Assembly: GCA_003344405.1 (NCBI GenBank)
Contig: NOWV01000296.1
Location: forward strand, 1-59,969
Source: Trichoplax sp. H2
Taxonomy: Eukaryota > Placozoa > Uniplacotomia > Trichoplacea
Direction of reading: 5' to 3'
DNA: 59,969 nucleotides
The position numbers and the translations under genes were made by a program. This document shows positions 14,424-28,300 of this stretch, in pieces. The notes under the pieces were generated by a model. It made no database searches. It was not told the origin of the DNA and worked only from the letters and a program-made list of their open reading frames with translations. How positions within the stretch are numbered: the stretch's first letter is position 1; each line of letters opens with the position of its first letter.

Positions 14424-16936
14424 ATCTAAAAAGGGCAAATGGCCGTCATAGCATTGCATCTAAATTATCTGGCCAATCAATTAAATGATACATTGTCGTA
14501 TAATAATGAAGGGCAAGACAGCCTATTATTCAAATCGATATTGTGATAACAAAAAGGCAAATTTCTATATTTTATCGGCTGTACTAGAACATTCTATCTT
14601 AGGGAATGGAAGATGCTTTTATTAACTATAAAACTATCGAGTATCTGCTTTTGATTATAAAAATATAAAAGACGATTTAAAAATTTGGGGGACATTGTGA
14701 TAACATCAGCCCACCTGATACAACTTTAATGGATTCCGGAAAATAATCTTACTGAAGCAGAATAAAATGTGGCTAACTCTCTTAGAAAATTATTCATTAT
14801 GAAGAATAATTAAATTATAGTAGGTCATAAATTCACCTATACTGATTGCAAGTCCATTTTTTTCGATCATTATTATCTAATCTATTGGAATAGAATTTGT
14901 CTAAGTTTCATATACTCGCAATAGTAATGTGTAGTATATCAGTTAGATGGCGAATACACTTTTGCATTACGTTACACTTTTGCAATATAAGGTATTCCAA
15001 GTACTATTTTTAAATTGCAACTTGTAAGCCAATAATTTCCTGTAAAATTAAATTTTACAGTTGCTATAAGCGTAGTTAGAGCAACAAACATTTCAAAATT
15101 AGCCCTATAGTGGATAATGGAAACTAGTTCAATGTAAAGCCTTTATTAAATTTTTCACTGATGCTTTAACTTGAGCTAGAAGTTTTGATTAACCAAATAA
15201 GAAAGTCATAATAAACACCTGTTATAGGCACTAAAGCTCATTATTAACGTACGCTTATTACGAAATTGTAGGCTTGTGCTGCTTCAAAGATTATGGTAAG
15301 GAATCTGACACGAAAATCGTATTTTAACTTGCTCTTGTACGCGTAGGCCATTTTACTACTTTAATTTAGAAGGCTCTGTTATAGAATGCGAATATGATAT
15401 TGAGAAATTATCACCTACTGAAGTCTTAGGTAACTATTAAGAAGTAGTTCTAGGAAAAGGCTAGATATATCGTAATATGTGAACAGGTATACCATACGGC
15501 GATGTCATATAATATCTGTACAATACTACTGTTCATTGCTAATTTTACTAACATCGAAGTAGATTTAGTACAAGTAATACATTTTTGTTTAATGCTTTGG
15601 AACAAATAATTACCAGTATAGTAGATAATTCTGCTTATATCCAACGTCTATTAGTTACTACAAGGGTACTTCTCATTTGCCATTTGTATATCCAAAAGTA
15701 ATTTCCACAATACTTGTATAAATGCAGGAAATTAGACCAACTGCGTCTTATTGATTAGCTGTGATTCATTAATAAGTTGAAACAACTTTGACATATTAGG
15801 TAGCCTATATGAAAGTAACTGTTTAGTTTATCAATACTGTTCTTGTAACAAAGAGTTAGACTTCTAAAAATTATCGGATGCTATTGATACTATAAATTAT
15901 ATTTACCACTTCAAGGCTACTAAGAAAATTAGCTGGGTGGTCGATAGTTTAGACTGTTGGAAATAATGCAACTAATTAAGACAAAATTGCTTTATTTCAG
16001 CTTTTAATCAATCTTCAATTTTATAAAATAAAATTCCCTAGATCTTTACGGTAAAGTACTGGTTCTTGTCTTAGACTTAAACACAGTTACACGAGTCATG
16101 ATGCATCTACTATGAACCCTGTTAGACCTAAAGAGATATCAATAAATTTCGTACATGATACTAATTCTTCCATTTCTTTGCCTATAAATGCTTATTGCGT
16201 TTTGTATTCATTTACGTACAATAAAGAAAACTTACTTTAACCGGATAGTAATTACTACTTAAAATATTTGCTATCTATATAAGGAGTAAAACTACTTCTA
16301 CTACGCTCATACAAGACAATTATTATTTCAAAGGAGCAAATATTCTCTCCTACAGTAGAGTAAAACAATAGATATTTATATTGCCATAATGGCTCCTCAT
16401 GCAATTACCGAAAATTGAAAGCATTTATAAAGGCTTTAAATGTTCTTTAACATGAATGTAAAACTATTTCCAATCTTACATGAAAGTTTAAAAAGCAATA
16501 GACTTTTTCATGCTCCTGGAAAGAAAGTAGTTCATTTCGAAACAGCTTACAAAGTAATATTACCCAGAAAAATACCGTACAAGTAACGAAAACAAGAATT
16601 ACATTTCTTTTGAATTATTAATCCTTCCTTTCCATCATTAAAAGAATAGAAGATTAAGGTAAATTTGCACTTAAAAGTAATTACTTCAAAGATATATCTA
16701 TCAGCTACCGTACATAATTCGATATTCTAATTCCGCATATATTTTGATTACGTTAAAGTTATTACATTATAATTCTACCAGTCGGTGTACGCTGTAATTA
16801 TTTCTTAATAATTAGTAGCTATAAAATGTTCCTATTTCAAGTTCTACTTATATTAAACTATTATCAGGTAATGAGTTTTCGCCCTTTAACCGAACATGGC
16901 TCATATTTACCCAGCGTTTAGTGTCAAATTTAGGAT
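14424..16936. other. Gene-poor stretch
   Basis: No supported gene on either strand in about 2.5 kb of AT-rich sequence. Scattered frames, for example 15450-15644 (-), show no domain features. Confidence 0.5.
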
Positions 16937-18624
16937 TTACAATTTTCGTAATTCAACGGCTATATCATTTCTGTAAATGGTTCTTAGGGCACTTTCTAAT
17001 ACAGATATAGTGGCTTTAGTTGGATTTTTCTGACTCCAAATATCCAGGAATGCTTTTGCTTGATTAAATACAGAATGACCATGCTGATATATAATGGTAT
17101 CTGAATTAATATCAGAATCAAGAAATGCTGCCAGTTTTGTCCAATCCAAGCCAATTTTATCACATACTATAAAGTACGCTTTCTTCATCTTCTCTTTTGC
17201 TAATCGTCAGAAGAAGTGAAAGTCATTATAAACTAATTAAAAGTTGTCATCACTTTCTGTAATACTGCCGCTGTGACTTTGTAGCACATAAACTCATGGC
17301 TATTTTAACGTTAAAAAAAGATTCTAATGCTTTAACTGACCCAAAGTAAAAACTAATAGTCCATATAATTTACAAATTAGGCAGCTAATGAAGTGCAATA
17401 GAATGAAGGATAGCTTAAGACACTAATATAGCATTATTTTTTAAATCCATATTAGCGAATAGTAGCATAATAAGTATCTTGCTGGCATACTAAACTTAAT
17501 CTATTTAATTATACAGTCATTAAATCCGATAACTGGCTATGCATAAAGTTAATCTTTACTTTGGGCTAACGTTAGGCGTAACTAACATTACTTAGTATCA
17601 TTGCATTCGGCTGAAAGAGCACCATGATTTACGAGCGTGCTTAGTAATAGCCTAAAAATAGTTTTAAATGTTACAAAGCTATGTAACCCAAGACTTTTAA
17701 CAAAGCAAATCTCACTATGGTACGTGCAAACCCTTAATGTATGTTAATATAAAGTCGGTAATATTTAAGTGTAGAAAATTATGAATGAAACAGCAAGACT
17801 GTAGTAAGTAATAGCTATTAGTAATGAATGAAATTTGTTATCCTTTCTGTGGAATCTAATCTACCAACCTGCATCCTCATTTTCACCTCGATCAACTATG
17901 ATTTCAAGCAAAGAGCAAGCAAAAATTAGTTATTAATTTAGTGCTAAATGACTATCGTATATATTTATATAAGTATTGTAATCCATTAAAACATATCTAA
18001 ACTACCCGAGGGAATTAAGACTAAAAGGCAAATTTGATCAATTAATGTTTAGTCTTAAGCTTTACTCACCGACATCTTCGCTGTTACTACCTAAATGAGA
18101 ACCTTCAAAATAGTCCAAAAAAAATAGATGGTATCATTCAAGAAAGACATTAGCATAAGCTGTTACATTGAAATGACTTGATCATCTATCAATATGATCA
18201 TAAAATCATAGTAATATTAGCTGATAATCTCAATTTATTTCTATGTTTTGCAGTCTAGCAATAATAGCACCATGATTTTATTATTTCGTCCCTGTTATGA
18301 TATTGCTTACTCGGCTGAATTTATACCTGAAATTTCTCTGACTTCTGCTTTTAATTTTTTGCCTAAACTTTGAACGGCCGACGCTTGATATTCGATCAAT
18401 GATAGATAAAACTCTTTGAAATCTTTATCGTCTCTAGTCCTAAGTATTTTTACAAATTGAAAATTTTTTTCTTTCTTTGTTTTAAAGCCACTTAAAAAAT
18501 CCACTTCATGTTCGCTTAACACTTTAACAGAATGTAAATCATATACTATATCGCTTATAGGTGTCTCTGCAATAATTTGCTTCAGGTTATTCTCAAGTAT
18601 GTTTTGATATTCCTTAGACAACAT
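16937..18624 (-). CDS. CARD-Death adaptor 2, CRADD/RAIDD-like (predicted 193 aa)
   Basis: The exons are 18624-18327 (CARD), 18090-18070 (21-base linker exon) and 17199-16937 (Death, stop). Both junctions are phase 1, giving 298+21+263 bases, an exact multiple of three. The start ATG opens MLSKEYQNILENNLKQII. CARD is residues about 1-95 and includes VLSEHEVDFLSG and FKEFYLSLIEYQASAVQSLG. The micro-exon supplies only about seven residues (SNSEDV between glycine and alanine). Death, about 107-193, has IVCDKIGLDWTKLAAFL and AIYRNDIA-type ends. It is close to the size of human CRADD. By homology it would link a CARD partner, such as a caspase, to a Death-domain partner in the cytosol. It shares intron phases and domain order with the genes at 10.7-12.8 and 39.2-40.6 kb, so these are dispersed tandem paralogues. 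Confidence 0.85.
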
Positions 18625-20419
18625 GACCAGTGTTTACTTGATTTTTAGCCCACGCTAGTAGTCTAAAAAATGTTACCTTAAATCCGCAAAGATAATAAAA
18701 CCATAAAATTATATATTTATGAGTGATTTGAATTAGTAGCAACTTTAGCAATTTCATTTAAATTTTAACTGGTGGTTTTAATCGCTGGCAAAATACATTC
18801 AATAGTCTCATAGGCCATATGCTTTTCTACTCGTAATAAATGATCAGAGCAAATTCTTGAGGCTACGATCCTAGATCAATGTTTGGAATTTAGCATGTAC
18901 TGTACTATTGCTCAAATTTTGGGATACTGGACAATGAACAGTAATTCAGATTTTGCCATATCCTGTTAGGGTTAGATTGATTATTAAGGAAATACCATGC
19001 AGTATATGCTTGATTATATTTTTTCATGATTCCCCAAGTAGTCAAATGCTCCTTTTTAGACTAACTTTTTACACTTTTATATAGAGTGCTTGATTCATAT
19101 AATGCCAGTTCATTTTAGACCTATATTAATATAATTCTGGTTGCTCGTATTAGATGTGCTCAATGAATAAAAGAAGCCCAGAACATAAACAGTTCGATGC
19201 TGTCGTACATTTGCTAGCAACTATACTTTCTACGTTACGATCAAACTTAATATCTTCAATCATAACTTAATTATTTACTAGCTAGAATTGATTTAGGGAT
19301 CTATAATTAATGCCAAAATGTCGGCATTTCTATTTAAATTTGAAAACAATCGTAAAAATAGAATGTCAGTAAGAGCTTAATCATTTGCACCATACCTCAT
19401 TGTGGTGGTGAAGAAAGTAATAATGCAGATAAGTGAAAACTGAATTTATACAACGTAAAATTCATAGATGCCTGATGTAATTAGATTAACACAGAAGTTA
19501 GATTAGATAACGTACCGATATCACCAATATTACGCTTTCGATTCAATTAAGTTATAAAAGTATTCTATTATATCATTTTATAAGGGTAGCTTCTAATTGA
19601 GAAAGCAGCAGTTAAGCCATGTTTACCTTCAGAATAATTTGTGCAATTTAGTAGTGTGTATCTGATGTAGCATTACTTCTCCATTTACGCATGCTGGTGT
19701 TTAATGCTTAACAAAGTTTGATGATTTGTTTCACCATATAAAAATACTGGCAGATACTAAAATTCTAATTTTAGGGATTATAAATCGATTTACTCTACAT
19801 TAAACTTAAAACTAAATGGTAGCTAATTATGTCGGATAAAAAATAAATGTATATATAGCAATAATTAGTCGTTCATTAAATTATTGTTATGAAATATTAC
19901 TTAAAATTTTTCGCTTATATCAATAAGTAGGTTTCAATTAGGAGCACTCTGATTATTCATTATCACCTCCGTACAACATATCATTGATTATCTATACGAG
20001 CACTAGCACCATTTAATCATCAATAATTCTAGTATCTCATGATTGTCAACAATCTTATGTTGAACTGCATGTTATAAAGTTACCCAGACACGCTATTACA
20101 AAAGAATCAGTTTCATCTTCCATAGGATAAAATCTCAGGTTTCAGATATTTAATCCCTCTGCTAAAATCAAGTCAAAGTTCATACAGTACAAGTAATCAA
20201 TTTCAGCCTTATAGGGTGCCAATCTTACTTCGATAGTCTATTTATTAACGTAAATTTACCAGTCGCGATGACGTTTTTAAGCCTGCATTATGTCGATCTC
20301 AACTGGCTTAATATCCAAGAGTAATTGATTTCAGTTTGAAGATAAAAGTTCATTGTATCTCTTAATACGGTAATGTTGAGCTTCAAAGTGCTATAATCGA
20401 CATTTAACTTCCTACTTAC
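18625..20419. other. Gene-poor stretch
   Basis: No supported gene. A possible - strand exon around 20230-20285 (reading LKNVIATGKFTLINRLS before a gtaaga donor) was seen. It could not be joined in phase to the exon at 20420-20488. Confidence 0.45.
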
Positions 20420-20488
20420 ACGTTTGCAATCTTCGATTTCCGGCTTTACTGTGTAAGACGTAGATGCAATTTTATCTAATCGACGGTG
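20420..20488 (-). CDS. Possible orphan exon with a LarC-like motif
   Basis: On the - strand 23 codons run from an acceptor (gaag at 20492-20489) to a strong donor (gtaagtagg from 20419). They encode a stretch ending YTVKPEIEDCKR. The K-P-E-x-E-D-C-K/R-R pattern matches, from memory, the C-terminal motif of LarC, the protein that inserts nickel in pyridinium bis-thiocarboxylate cofactor synthesis. The flanking 20.5-20.7 kb is less AT-rich than the surroundings but gave no other LarC motif. Other exons were not found. The call rests on one short motif and could be coincidence. Confidence 0.25.
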
Positions 20489-20789
20489 CTTCAAACAGGA
20501 TTAGGGGAGGCTTTAACTGTTTGTCGGCTGGATTTTATATCCTTCCAGGTCGGTCAGCAATCACTGTCTAATTAAGTACCATCAGAGGACTGGCCGGGAT
20601 AATCTACTTGACATGCCTAGTCCAGCTTTCAGTCACGCTATCCCACCTCTAAACCATGATCAACATAGTAGACGGCAGCCGCCGCTAAGTCATGATCACA
20701 AATGATGAATAAGATGAGTAGGGATCAGTCTATCCTATTGTGACGTCATAAAGGCCTACTGTGAAGACAGTAAATAAGCAAGATAACAA

Positions 20790-21330
20790 CGATAGATAAA
20801 ATTAACATACTAGATAATGTTGGATGATGATAACTACGGTTTGCTATCGACAATTTTATATTGTTTGGAGGGATTAGATGATCTAAACTTGGATTGAAAG
20901 TAGTCATGCTTGCATCATTCGATCTCTCACTGTAAAGTTGATTAGATTACGTGTTCAGTTTACTGGCAAAAATGGCTACTAGTGGAGATAAAAATGAGTA
21001 GCTCAACTTAAACTTAAATTTAAACGGTCACGAGATGATCGTGTAATAGACTCTTGTTATTACTGTTCATTCACCTTCGAAACCAAAATTTGAGTTAATA
21101 AAATGTAGTAAATCTTGCATGTGACACACGAAGCTAGTCTCATACTAGAAATAATAAAAGTGTGCTGTTTAATTCTATTTGAATCATACTATTGCAATTA
21201 GCTGAAACTATGACACGTTGATACGCATCGATAAGCTGAAATTATTAGATAATGTTCGATGATGATAGCTATGACCCCTGCCTGTATATTAGATTGACTT
21301 AAAAAATGTTTTGACGATCTAAACTTGTTT
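20790..21330. repeat. Direct repeat pair, about 110 bp, 434 bases apart
   Basis: tagataatgttggatgatga at 20811 recurs at 21245 as tagataatgttcgatgatga. It is followed in both places by a diverged copy ending gatctaaacttg. The intervening sequence is not duplicated. Confidence 0.6.
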
Positions 21331-21409
21331 TAAAATATCTGTAAGACAAACAATTTTAACCGAAAAGCAACGTGAAGGAAATTTTCATCTGTACATGATA
21401 TTAACCTAC

Positions 21410-21539
21410 ATGTAACATAGTATAGCAATCTCTGATGAATGTTTGTAGCCATGTCGGGTTCGTCCTACTAAATTAGCTGCATCTTTACTGATGTAAGCAG
21501 AAGTAGGGACTTCTGGCTGCTCTGGATACAAGCTTGCAT
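21410..21539 (-). CDS. Orphan exon X1, unrecognised
   Basis: About 43 open codons on the - strand follow a phase-1 acceptor (ttaccaaaag) and include YPEQPEVPTSAYISKDAANL and GRTRHGYKHSSEI. A donor lies at gtaggt (phase 2) or slightly earlier at gttaca (phase 1). Parts resemble the orphan exon at 25225-25360 (AYISK against AYITK, with a similar -EI/-DI end). I do not recognise the protein. It might be a 5' exon of a death-fold gene, but no phase-consistent continuation was found. Confidence 0.4.
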
Positions 21540-23079
21540 CTTTTGGTAAATTACTAACGTATTCATTAAATAAATAATTTACGTTCTATTTTAATCGAAA
21601 CTAATCTCAAAAGTAATAGTACTTTACATAGTTGTAAATATGCAGGTCAGGAGATGGCAAATGTTTAAAGTAATGCTTCATACTTAACTTTTCTAGCTAT
21701 ATCTCATGCCACTGAAATTATTATCTTTATTGTTACCTCATTTACTCAAAAATCCGTTATTTTACAAAATCACTAGGCGTTTTGTAAAACCACTACGTAA
21801 GTCTACAAAATCGATTTTAGAATAGTTAGAAACTGCTTCCAGTTATACTCAACTAAGCAGCATTGTAGAATTAAAATATTGTATTCCAATTACACCTATC
21901 CACTCATCACCTTGGAGTAAACGGAAAATGATCAAACCTGTAAATACCGTATCTAACACTATGCTAATATGTTACAAAAATATGATAAAGTAAAATGATC
22001 TTAATCGTTTCCTCTATAAATGGTTGGATGAAACTTTCATTATTTCACATTTAAAAAAGATATCAAAATATTACGAAATGCTTTAAATCCATTTATTTAA
22101 AAGAGAGACAAGATAACAAAATTGATTGATAAAATTATTGAGAGAATATTACCAAATCTAAGCAATTTTCGAAAAAAATTCGAACATTCTTTAGGGAGTT
22201 ATGTAGGGGTATAAATAAAATAATTACCATTTCAAATCATTGATATAGTATATTACATACTGGACTTTTGCAAAATGCATTCATTTATATAAATTATGTA
22301 ATTTAAATATCGGCATTACTGCCGGAAGGGATGAGAACACGAGCGTTAAGCTCTAAAGGAAATAAAGCCGTCGAAATAAGAATAATAAGGAAGCTGACAA
22401 AGAAGACAGATTAAATAGGGTGGTTTAGTTTGCTGATTAATACGATCATTCTTAATAAATGAGTGAAACTTCAAATACAATTAATCAATGAAAAGGAATT
22501 AATAAATGGTCAGCATAGTCTATTTTTTTTAGAAAAAATCGACTAATAACTTTCGAAAGGAAGTAATTACTGCTATACTTGGAGGTACCAGTTCAGGTTG
22601 GCATTCAAGATTCTATAATGTTACATTATAAGAAAAAATTACATCAGTAGCTTAAACAAAATTTTGAAACTGAGTAACGTATGAAGAGCTAACAATCTTA
22701 GTTATTTATCAATCATCTTTAGGCGTTAAAAAACCATGGCCAATGATATATCGGTTGCTATTCGTTATATCTCTTAAAATTTAAACTTATAATTTATCGA
22801 TTGCTGAAATTAGCAATTTGTTTAGTTAGCCAGTTATAGCATGTACAGTATCACGAGTGAGAAAATGCACCGGTGAATTTTCTATATGAAAGGAGTACGT
22901 CAAAAATCAACATGAAATCTTTACATGATAAACTTACTATGTATCCCATTTAAACCTTGAGTACTCGCCATTCTATTGTTTGTCGACTTTGAGGAAAAGA
23001 AGAATGATAGTTATAAATTAATTTTAGTGAATTATATAGTTGCATATGACAATTCATTCTGGATAACTTCAATACTTAC
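21540..23079. other. Gene-poor stretch
   Basis: I looked here on the - strand for a Death exon (I-G-x-D-W motif) to complete the CARD gene at 24.5 kb and did not find one. Otherwise AT-rich with no supported feature. Confidence 0.45.
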
Positions 23080-24515
23080 CAACATCTGCTCCTAACTCTC
23101 CTATCACCATCGAATCATCGGAGATTACGATGGAAATAAATTAAATGAAATTAATATTTAATATTTAATAAATCATTTAAAAGTCCATTTAAGATATTTA
23201 GCTATCATTAGTAGTCTAGATATGATCCAGTATTGTTACAGACAATTACCTCCTTTATTTCCTTCTGCAAGGGAAAGATTGTAAAGGAATTAGCAGATAT
23301 TATTAATAAATTAAGTTACTTTAAGACCTTATATCTCGTAAATTTGTTGCAATCAAATACAAAATTTACACTGTTAGAGAAAAATTTGCCATATAAACCT
23401 CAATGCTATCTTATGTAAATACTGAAGTTTGATGATGTTATCCTAACCTATAATCAGACATTTATTGCTTGAGTAGATACTGTAAACTTTTTATACAAAA
23501 TAAGTATAAAGTGATTTAGCAGCAAGAATTACGTAGCAGCTTGCATCTAAAAAAATTTTAAATTTAAAATAATACTGATAGTATTATCCTACCTATATTT
23601 AGATATTTACCTAAAATGATCAGTTTAACAGCAAGAACAACTAAAGCCATGATATAACTACTGTAATTGCTCTAAAAATTTCTCAATGCAATCACCAGTT
23701 ATTTTTATGTATAGTACTTCAAATGTAAGAATAAAAGCTCTACCTTGGAATAAATCTACATCAACTGAACGAGGGAGTTTTAATTTGCTACTGAAGGTGG
23801 GCTGTATAGAAAACTATTTGATTGGGATTTATTTATACTTTAATTGTACAAATTATAAGAAATGGATAGCAGAAGTTATATTTGGGTCTACGAAGCTGTA
23901 GCATGATACATTATAACGATATTGCAGCCAACTGAAAGTGGTCAATTTTGTTTGATATTCCAGATATAAGTGTCTATTTTTGAGTTACTGTATTCCATTA
24001 AACCTGCTATTGTCATAGTCTATCGCGCTCATACCGGGAAAACCTATATTATTTCCGTAGATGTCTACATCAGGTAATGTTTTTGGATTTTCTATATGGT
24101 AGACGTCAAAATATATAAGATAGAAAAAGTTTCATCATTATTGCTTGAAGCTGAATCATCAAAATCTGTGTCTAACGCTTCTAAACATCATTTTCTTATA
24201 ACTACCAATATTTGCCTTACCTTCAGTGTCCAATTGCAGTTTTGCTCCGAAAGCTTTGACAACGTTGACATGGTGCTGTTTTAGCAAGCTACAGAAAGTA
24301 TAGAAATCCTCATTTGAACGTTGTTCTTGTAAGATTTCCAATAGCCTTCCGTTCATATCTTCAACATGAGTTAATTTTTCTATATCGATAATATCTCTAC
24401 TACTTAGAATTTTTTTAACTTTCAATTTTGTAAATAACTCTTTGATTGGAACAATTTTGATAAATTCTTCTGCGTATTTATCAAGATTAGCTTTAATAAT
24501 GTCACTTAATTCCAT
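23080..24515 (-). CDS. CARD protein with linker micro-exon, 3' end not found
   Basis: The CARD exon 24515-24221 starts MELSDIIKANLDKYAEEFIK and contains IVPIKELFTKLKVKKILSSR, EDMNGRLLEILQEQR and the terminal VKAFGAKLQL. It ends phase 1 at gtaagg. A 21-base exon, 23100-23080, has correct acceptor and donor and encodes GELGADV. It is the clear counterpart of the linker micro-exons in adaptors 2 and 3. The missing piece should be a Death exon, but none was seen down to 20 kb. Either it has been lost or replaced, or the protein ends differently. The CARD is a close paralogue of those at 40.3-40.6 and 57.4-57.8 kb. A cytosolic CARD adaptor or CARD-only regulator is the likely role. Confidence 0.7.
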
Positions 24516-25224
24516 ATTTTACTTGCAATTGTAACTTCAAGACCGAAGATTTAATCTGTAAGAAAATATGTTTATAGCTATTACTTTTCTGAAATTAGTT
24601 TGCGGATATTTTCGAAATTAAATTAGATTGACGTAATTAGGCTGCTTTAAATATAAAAATATAAGTAAAGCAATATTCTCAACAAGTATTGAAACTGTTA
24701 ATAGAAAATTCTATCAAAAATAGGTACGCGCACACTTTATTTTATGCAATAGACTTGAAATCTAAACGAGTAATGCGAATATTTAGTTATGAAATGAGTT
24801 ACAAGACAACTTTTCTACAATTATATCTAGTTTCTCCCCATCAAAATATTCATCATATCTATAACTATATAACAAAGCTAAAGTTCATTCTGCCGAGTTT
24901 TAAGTAAAGAGATCGTTCTCACACTATCATAAACAGTCACTATAATAGTTAAAACTACATACAAGATATAATATAGCAATCTGATGTTAAGATAGAGATA
25001 AGATGAATTAGTAGAAGTATAAAAGAAATGTAGCGGAAGTAAGGTAGTTGTGAAACTTATATTCCTTTACTCTGAGTCTCTGATATTAATTTACTAGGTT
25101 ATTCTGTTATAGTAATTTCATGAAAAGATTTTAAATAGTCTAATTATGTCATCTGCTATCCATTATGAACGTAAAGTATTACAGTAGCAAGCCAGGTGAA
25201 AATCTTACTTAGGAAACAACCGGA
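24516..25224. other. Intergenic, no supported gene
   Basis: AT-rich. The + frame at 24689-24907 has no domain or splice support. Confidence 0.5.
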
Positions 25225-25360
25225 TTAAATTCCTTCTTGCTGCCGAATGTCTTGTACAGTTGAAAAATAGAAACCTGCGGCTCTTCTAAAAAACCACGGC
25301 CTTTTAGTGATGTAAGCGTCTGCGTAGACTTCATTAACAATAGATTGCGGTTTCTTTATT
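25225..25360 (-). CDS. Orphan exon X2, unrecognised
   Basis: 45 codons on the - strand run from the acceptor ttatttag to a TAA at 25225-25227. They begin IKKPQSIVNEVYADAYITKR and end in -QEGI. The beginning matches the exon at 41698-41839 (KKPLEAIVNKDYANS). In both places a conserved ataaattattcatgaagga block lies about 90-120 bases further 5' on the - strand. Each sits about 0.7-1 kb upstream of a CARD exon on the same strand. The hydrophobic frame just before it (FYYILYYCYFLLF) is probably the intron end and not a membrane segment. Unlike the 41.7 kb copy, it reaches a stop before the donor, so it may be decayed. Confidence 0.45.
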
Positions 25361-28300
25361 CTAAATAAGAGAAAATAACAATAATAAAGTATATAATAAA
25401 AGGTCGATGATAAGAATTGCAAGTAGAAGTTAGTAAAGGGGATCAATACAGTACTTATAAATTATTCATGAAGGACTGGCTGATGAATTTACTTTAACCA
25501 CCATTTGTCAATCATGTACAAATTTTATTGAGTTACTTGAAGATTTAATTGTAAGATAGTTAAATGTTGTAAAACTAAATTTTCAGGATCCAAAACCCTA
25601 CTATAAATCAGAGTATCTGTAACACTAAAAATCGGATTATGGTTTATTACGAAAGAAACCACAACGTAACTATATAGACAACTTGCACTTGGATCTGCAA
25701 TAAATCAGACCATCTGAAATTATAAAAATCGCAATAGTCTGATTTTTTGCGGATAATGAATTTTAGTTATACTAACATGCTTACACTCAAAGTTATTTTT
25801 TTTTAATTTTATAGTGATGTACCCATATTTGATTATAAGGATAGCTATATTTGATAGAGTTAGGTTACTCTGAATAGATGTTATCGTGAAGCTATCGTAA
25901 GATGATTGCTAGCTACTATATTAGAAATTGTTGATGACCAATATCTGTCAGTTGACTAATTATGGTACAAGATTTAAGTGGCTAGAAAGTAGAAACACTT
26001 TAGTTGTTAAGATGCCCTTCGAAGAAATGGGCTAGTCTTTAATAGAAGAGTAGTGACATCTTAAGTAGAATGATTTAGATTGTAGAAGATAATGATGTAC
26101 TATTTGAGAAAAGTATTTTGTTTGATGACTCATGTCTGATTGTAGACTAATCAAGTTGTCATAATTGGATTTAACGAAATGTATATGTTATATATAAGAA
26201 GTGTAGAGATGAGCTCACGATGAGAAGAAACTTCACTTCGCTATAAGCTCGGAATATTGCAGACTTTAGACTTAGATTCTTGTAGTTATTGTTGCTCTAC
26301 TAGTCCTAAAATCTTGTAATAAGTGCCTTTTAGAAATACGATTTGACTAAGAAAGTTTTTGGAAGGCACTTTTATTACAAAGTTGTAGATACAGTTACAG
26401 TATTTTTAGAATTAAAGTTTAATTTTGTTTTACAATTTCAGATAGTCCAATTTGCTGAGGATTCTAAGTATAAAATTTAGATACAGCTGCAACGTGCTTT
26501 TATAATTTAAGATACAATTTATTTTAGATCTATGCATAAGATGCTGATATAGTTGTATCTGGATTAGAAAAACAGATTTAGCTTTACTACAATAAAAACC
26601 AAACTATAACCGTATTCACAACTTACGTATACTTAGAATCCCCAATAAATTAGACTATTTAAATTTATAGTGTATGTAAGCTTTATTATAATGGAAACTA
26701 CGCTATATCTACAACAATTGACCAGCAAGAAAACAACCGATCTACTCGATTTGTGTACTTATAAACTCTGGCGCATTGCCTATTAAGTAGCTATAGTAAC
26801 AAAATGATTATACACTTAATATACCTATAAACGCTTCTATTCTCTAAGCACGAGTATTGATTTATCATATCTTATCGAAACACGGGAAACTAATCATGCT
26901 AAATTATGATAGTCATTAACAAGAATTTAACATAAATGCTAAACTCACGGTACTACAAATAAATTTCTAGTTTCAAGCTAACATCGTCGTTTTCAACTTT
27001 CCAATGAAATATAACCAACTTACTGGCATAGAACAGAGTTTATTAATGGCCTGAAACATCATCGATATCCAGCACTCTAAAGAACCTATAGTAGGTACAG
27101 TAATTTTCTAAATGAGGTTATTGATGATTTGTATTTTAATCCAAGCATGTGTAAATTTCTGGTTTTAAGTTGAAATTATCGATTTCAATATCATACAAGT
27201 ACCATCTGTTCTACTCCGGTGGCTTATAAAATAAATAAATCGATTGATGGCTTGAATTTTCTTCGTCATTCAATCACTTTGAATAACTAGTAGTGTTGGT
27301 AATAGTTAAATATACAGATGAGCTCATTAAAGATTTGAATTTAGCTCAGATAAATGCCAACTTCATCTTTCACTAAACCATTATAATAATTATCAACCTC
27401 AATTTAAAAAACTGAGCTACTCCTTGCGGTTACTTTTTTATGGCTGTCTATTTTTAAGCAACTCATTCAGTATCTAATTTTTGAATAAAAATATCCATAT
27501 TCTTTTGCTTGAAAAAAGTTGTGGCTAAGCTTTATAGTTACATTTTTAAAGATATATTGATCCATTTCTATTTAAAAAGAAGTCTAATGTTGTACTTTTG
27601 TGCTAGTATTTTACCTACTAAATCTTATTTCCTCTGGATAGTAAGTGCTACTTGTAATACTTAAGAATTTTAAGAACTATTCTAATGCCTGCATTTTGGT
27701 GCAAACAAACGTTAGTTCACTTTGGTTACGTGTTTCAGGAACGCTTTTAATGCTTGGGATTAGAAATATTAATTTGAGATGAACGTTAAATCTATGATTC
27801 TGTGGGTAAACATTGAATTTTAGCTTTTCGATAATTCAGGATCTACGCAACTTATTATGCTGTGTATTTGAAGAAATTTATTACTGAGTTTAATTCAAAT
27901 GAAAGCGAAATGTTAGATTAGATATGCTCTTGTCAACATTTGATCCGTCTAAGGATAAAGCTGATTATGGAGCTTAAATTTTTATGTTTGAATTCTTAGT
28001 ACTTCAGTTTTATCTGCAAGAAAGCTCCATTTCAATTCTTGTGCAATGTATCTTGATATAACTTTTTAATTTAATCACGAAAATTTCTAGCTAAAGCGAG
28101 ATATATCAAGCCCTAATACCTTAATCCTTGCTATTATATTTACGAGACTGCATCTACGATGTTGAAATAAACCAGTAGGTAGCTTGCCAGTTTACATGTA
28201 GGGACTCAATGGAAAAAAGTTCTAAAATATTTTCGTATACCTTAGCAAGCAGTTAAAATTAAACATTACCGGTCGAAAATGTTGGTATGTAAATTTTATG

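Noticed and set aside
20461-20720. tRNA or other small RNA in the less AT-rich patch
   Set aside because: No cloverleaf, no GGTTCGAATCC-type box and no pol III terminator arrangement was found.
25361-25446. Membrane segment before orphan exon X2 (FYYILYYCYFLLF)
   Set aside because: It is the T-rich end of an intron; the acceptor ttatttag follows directly.
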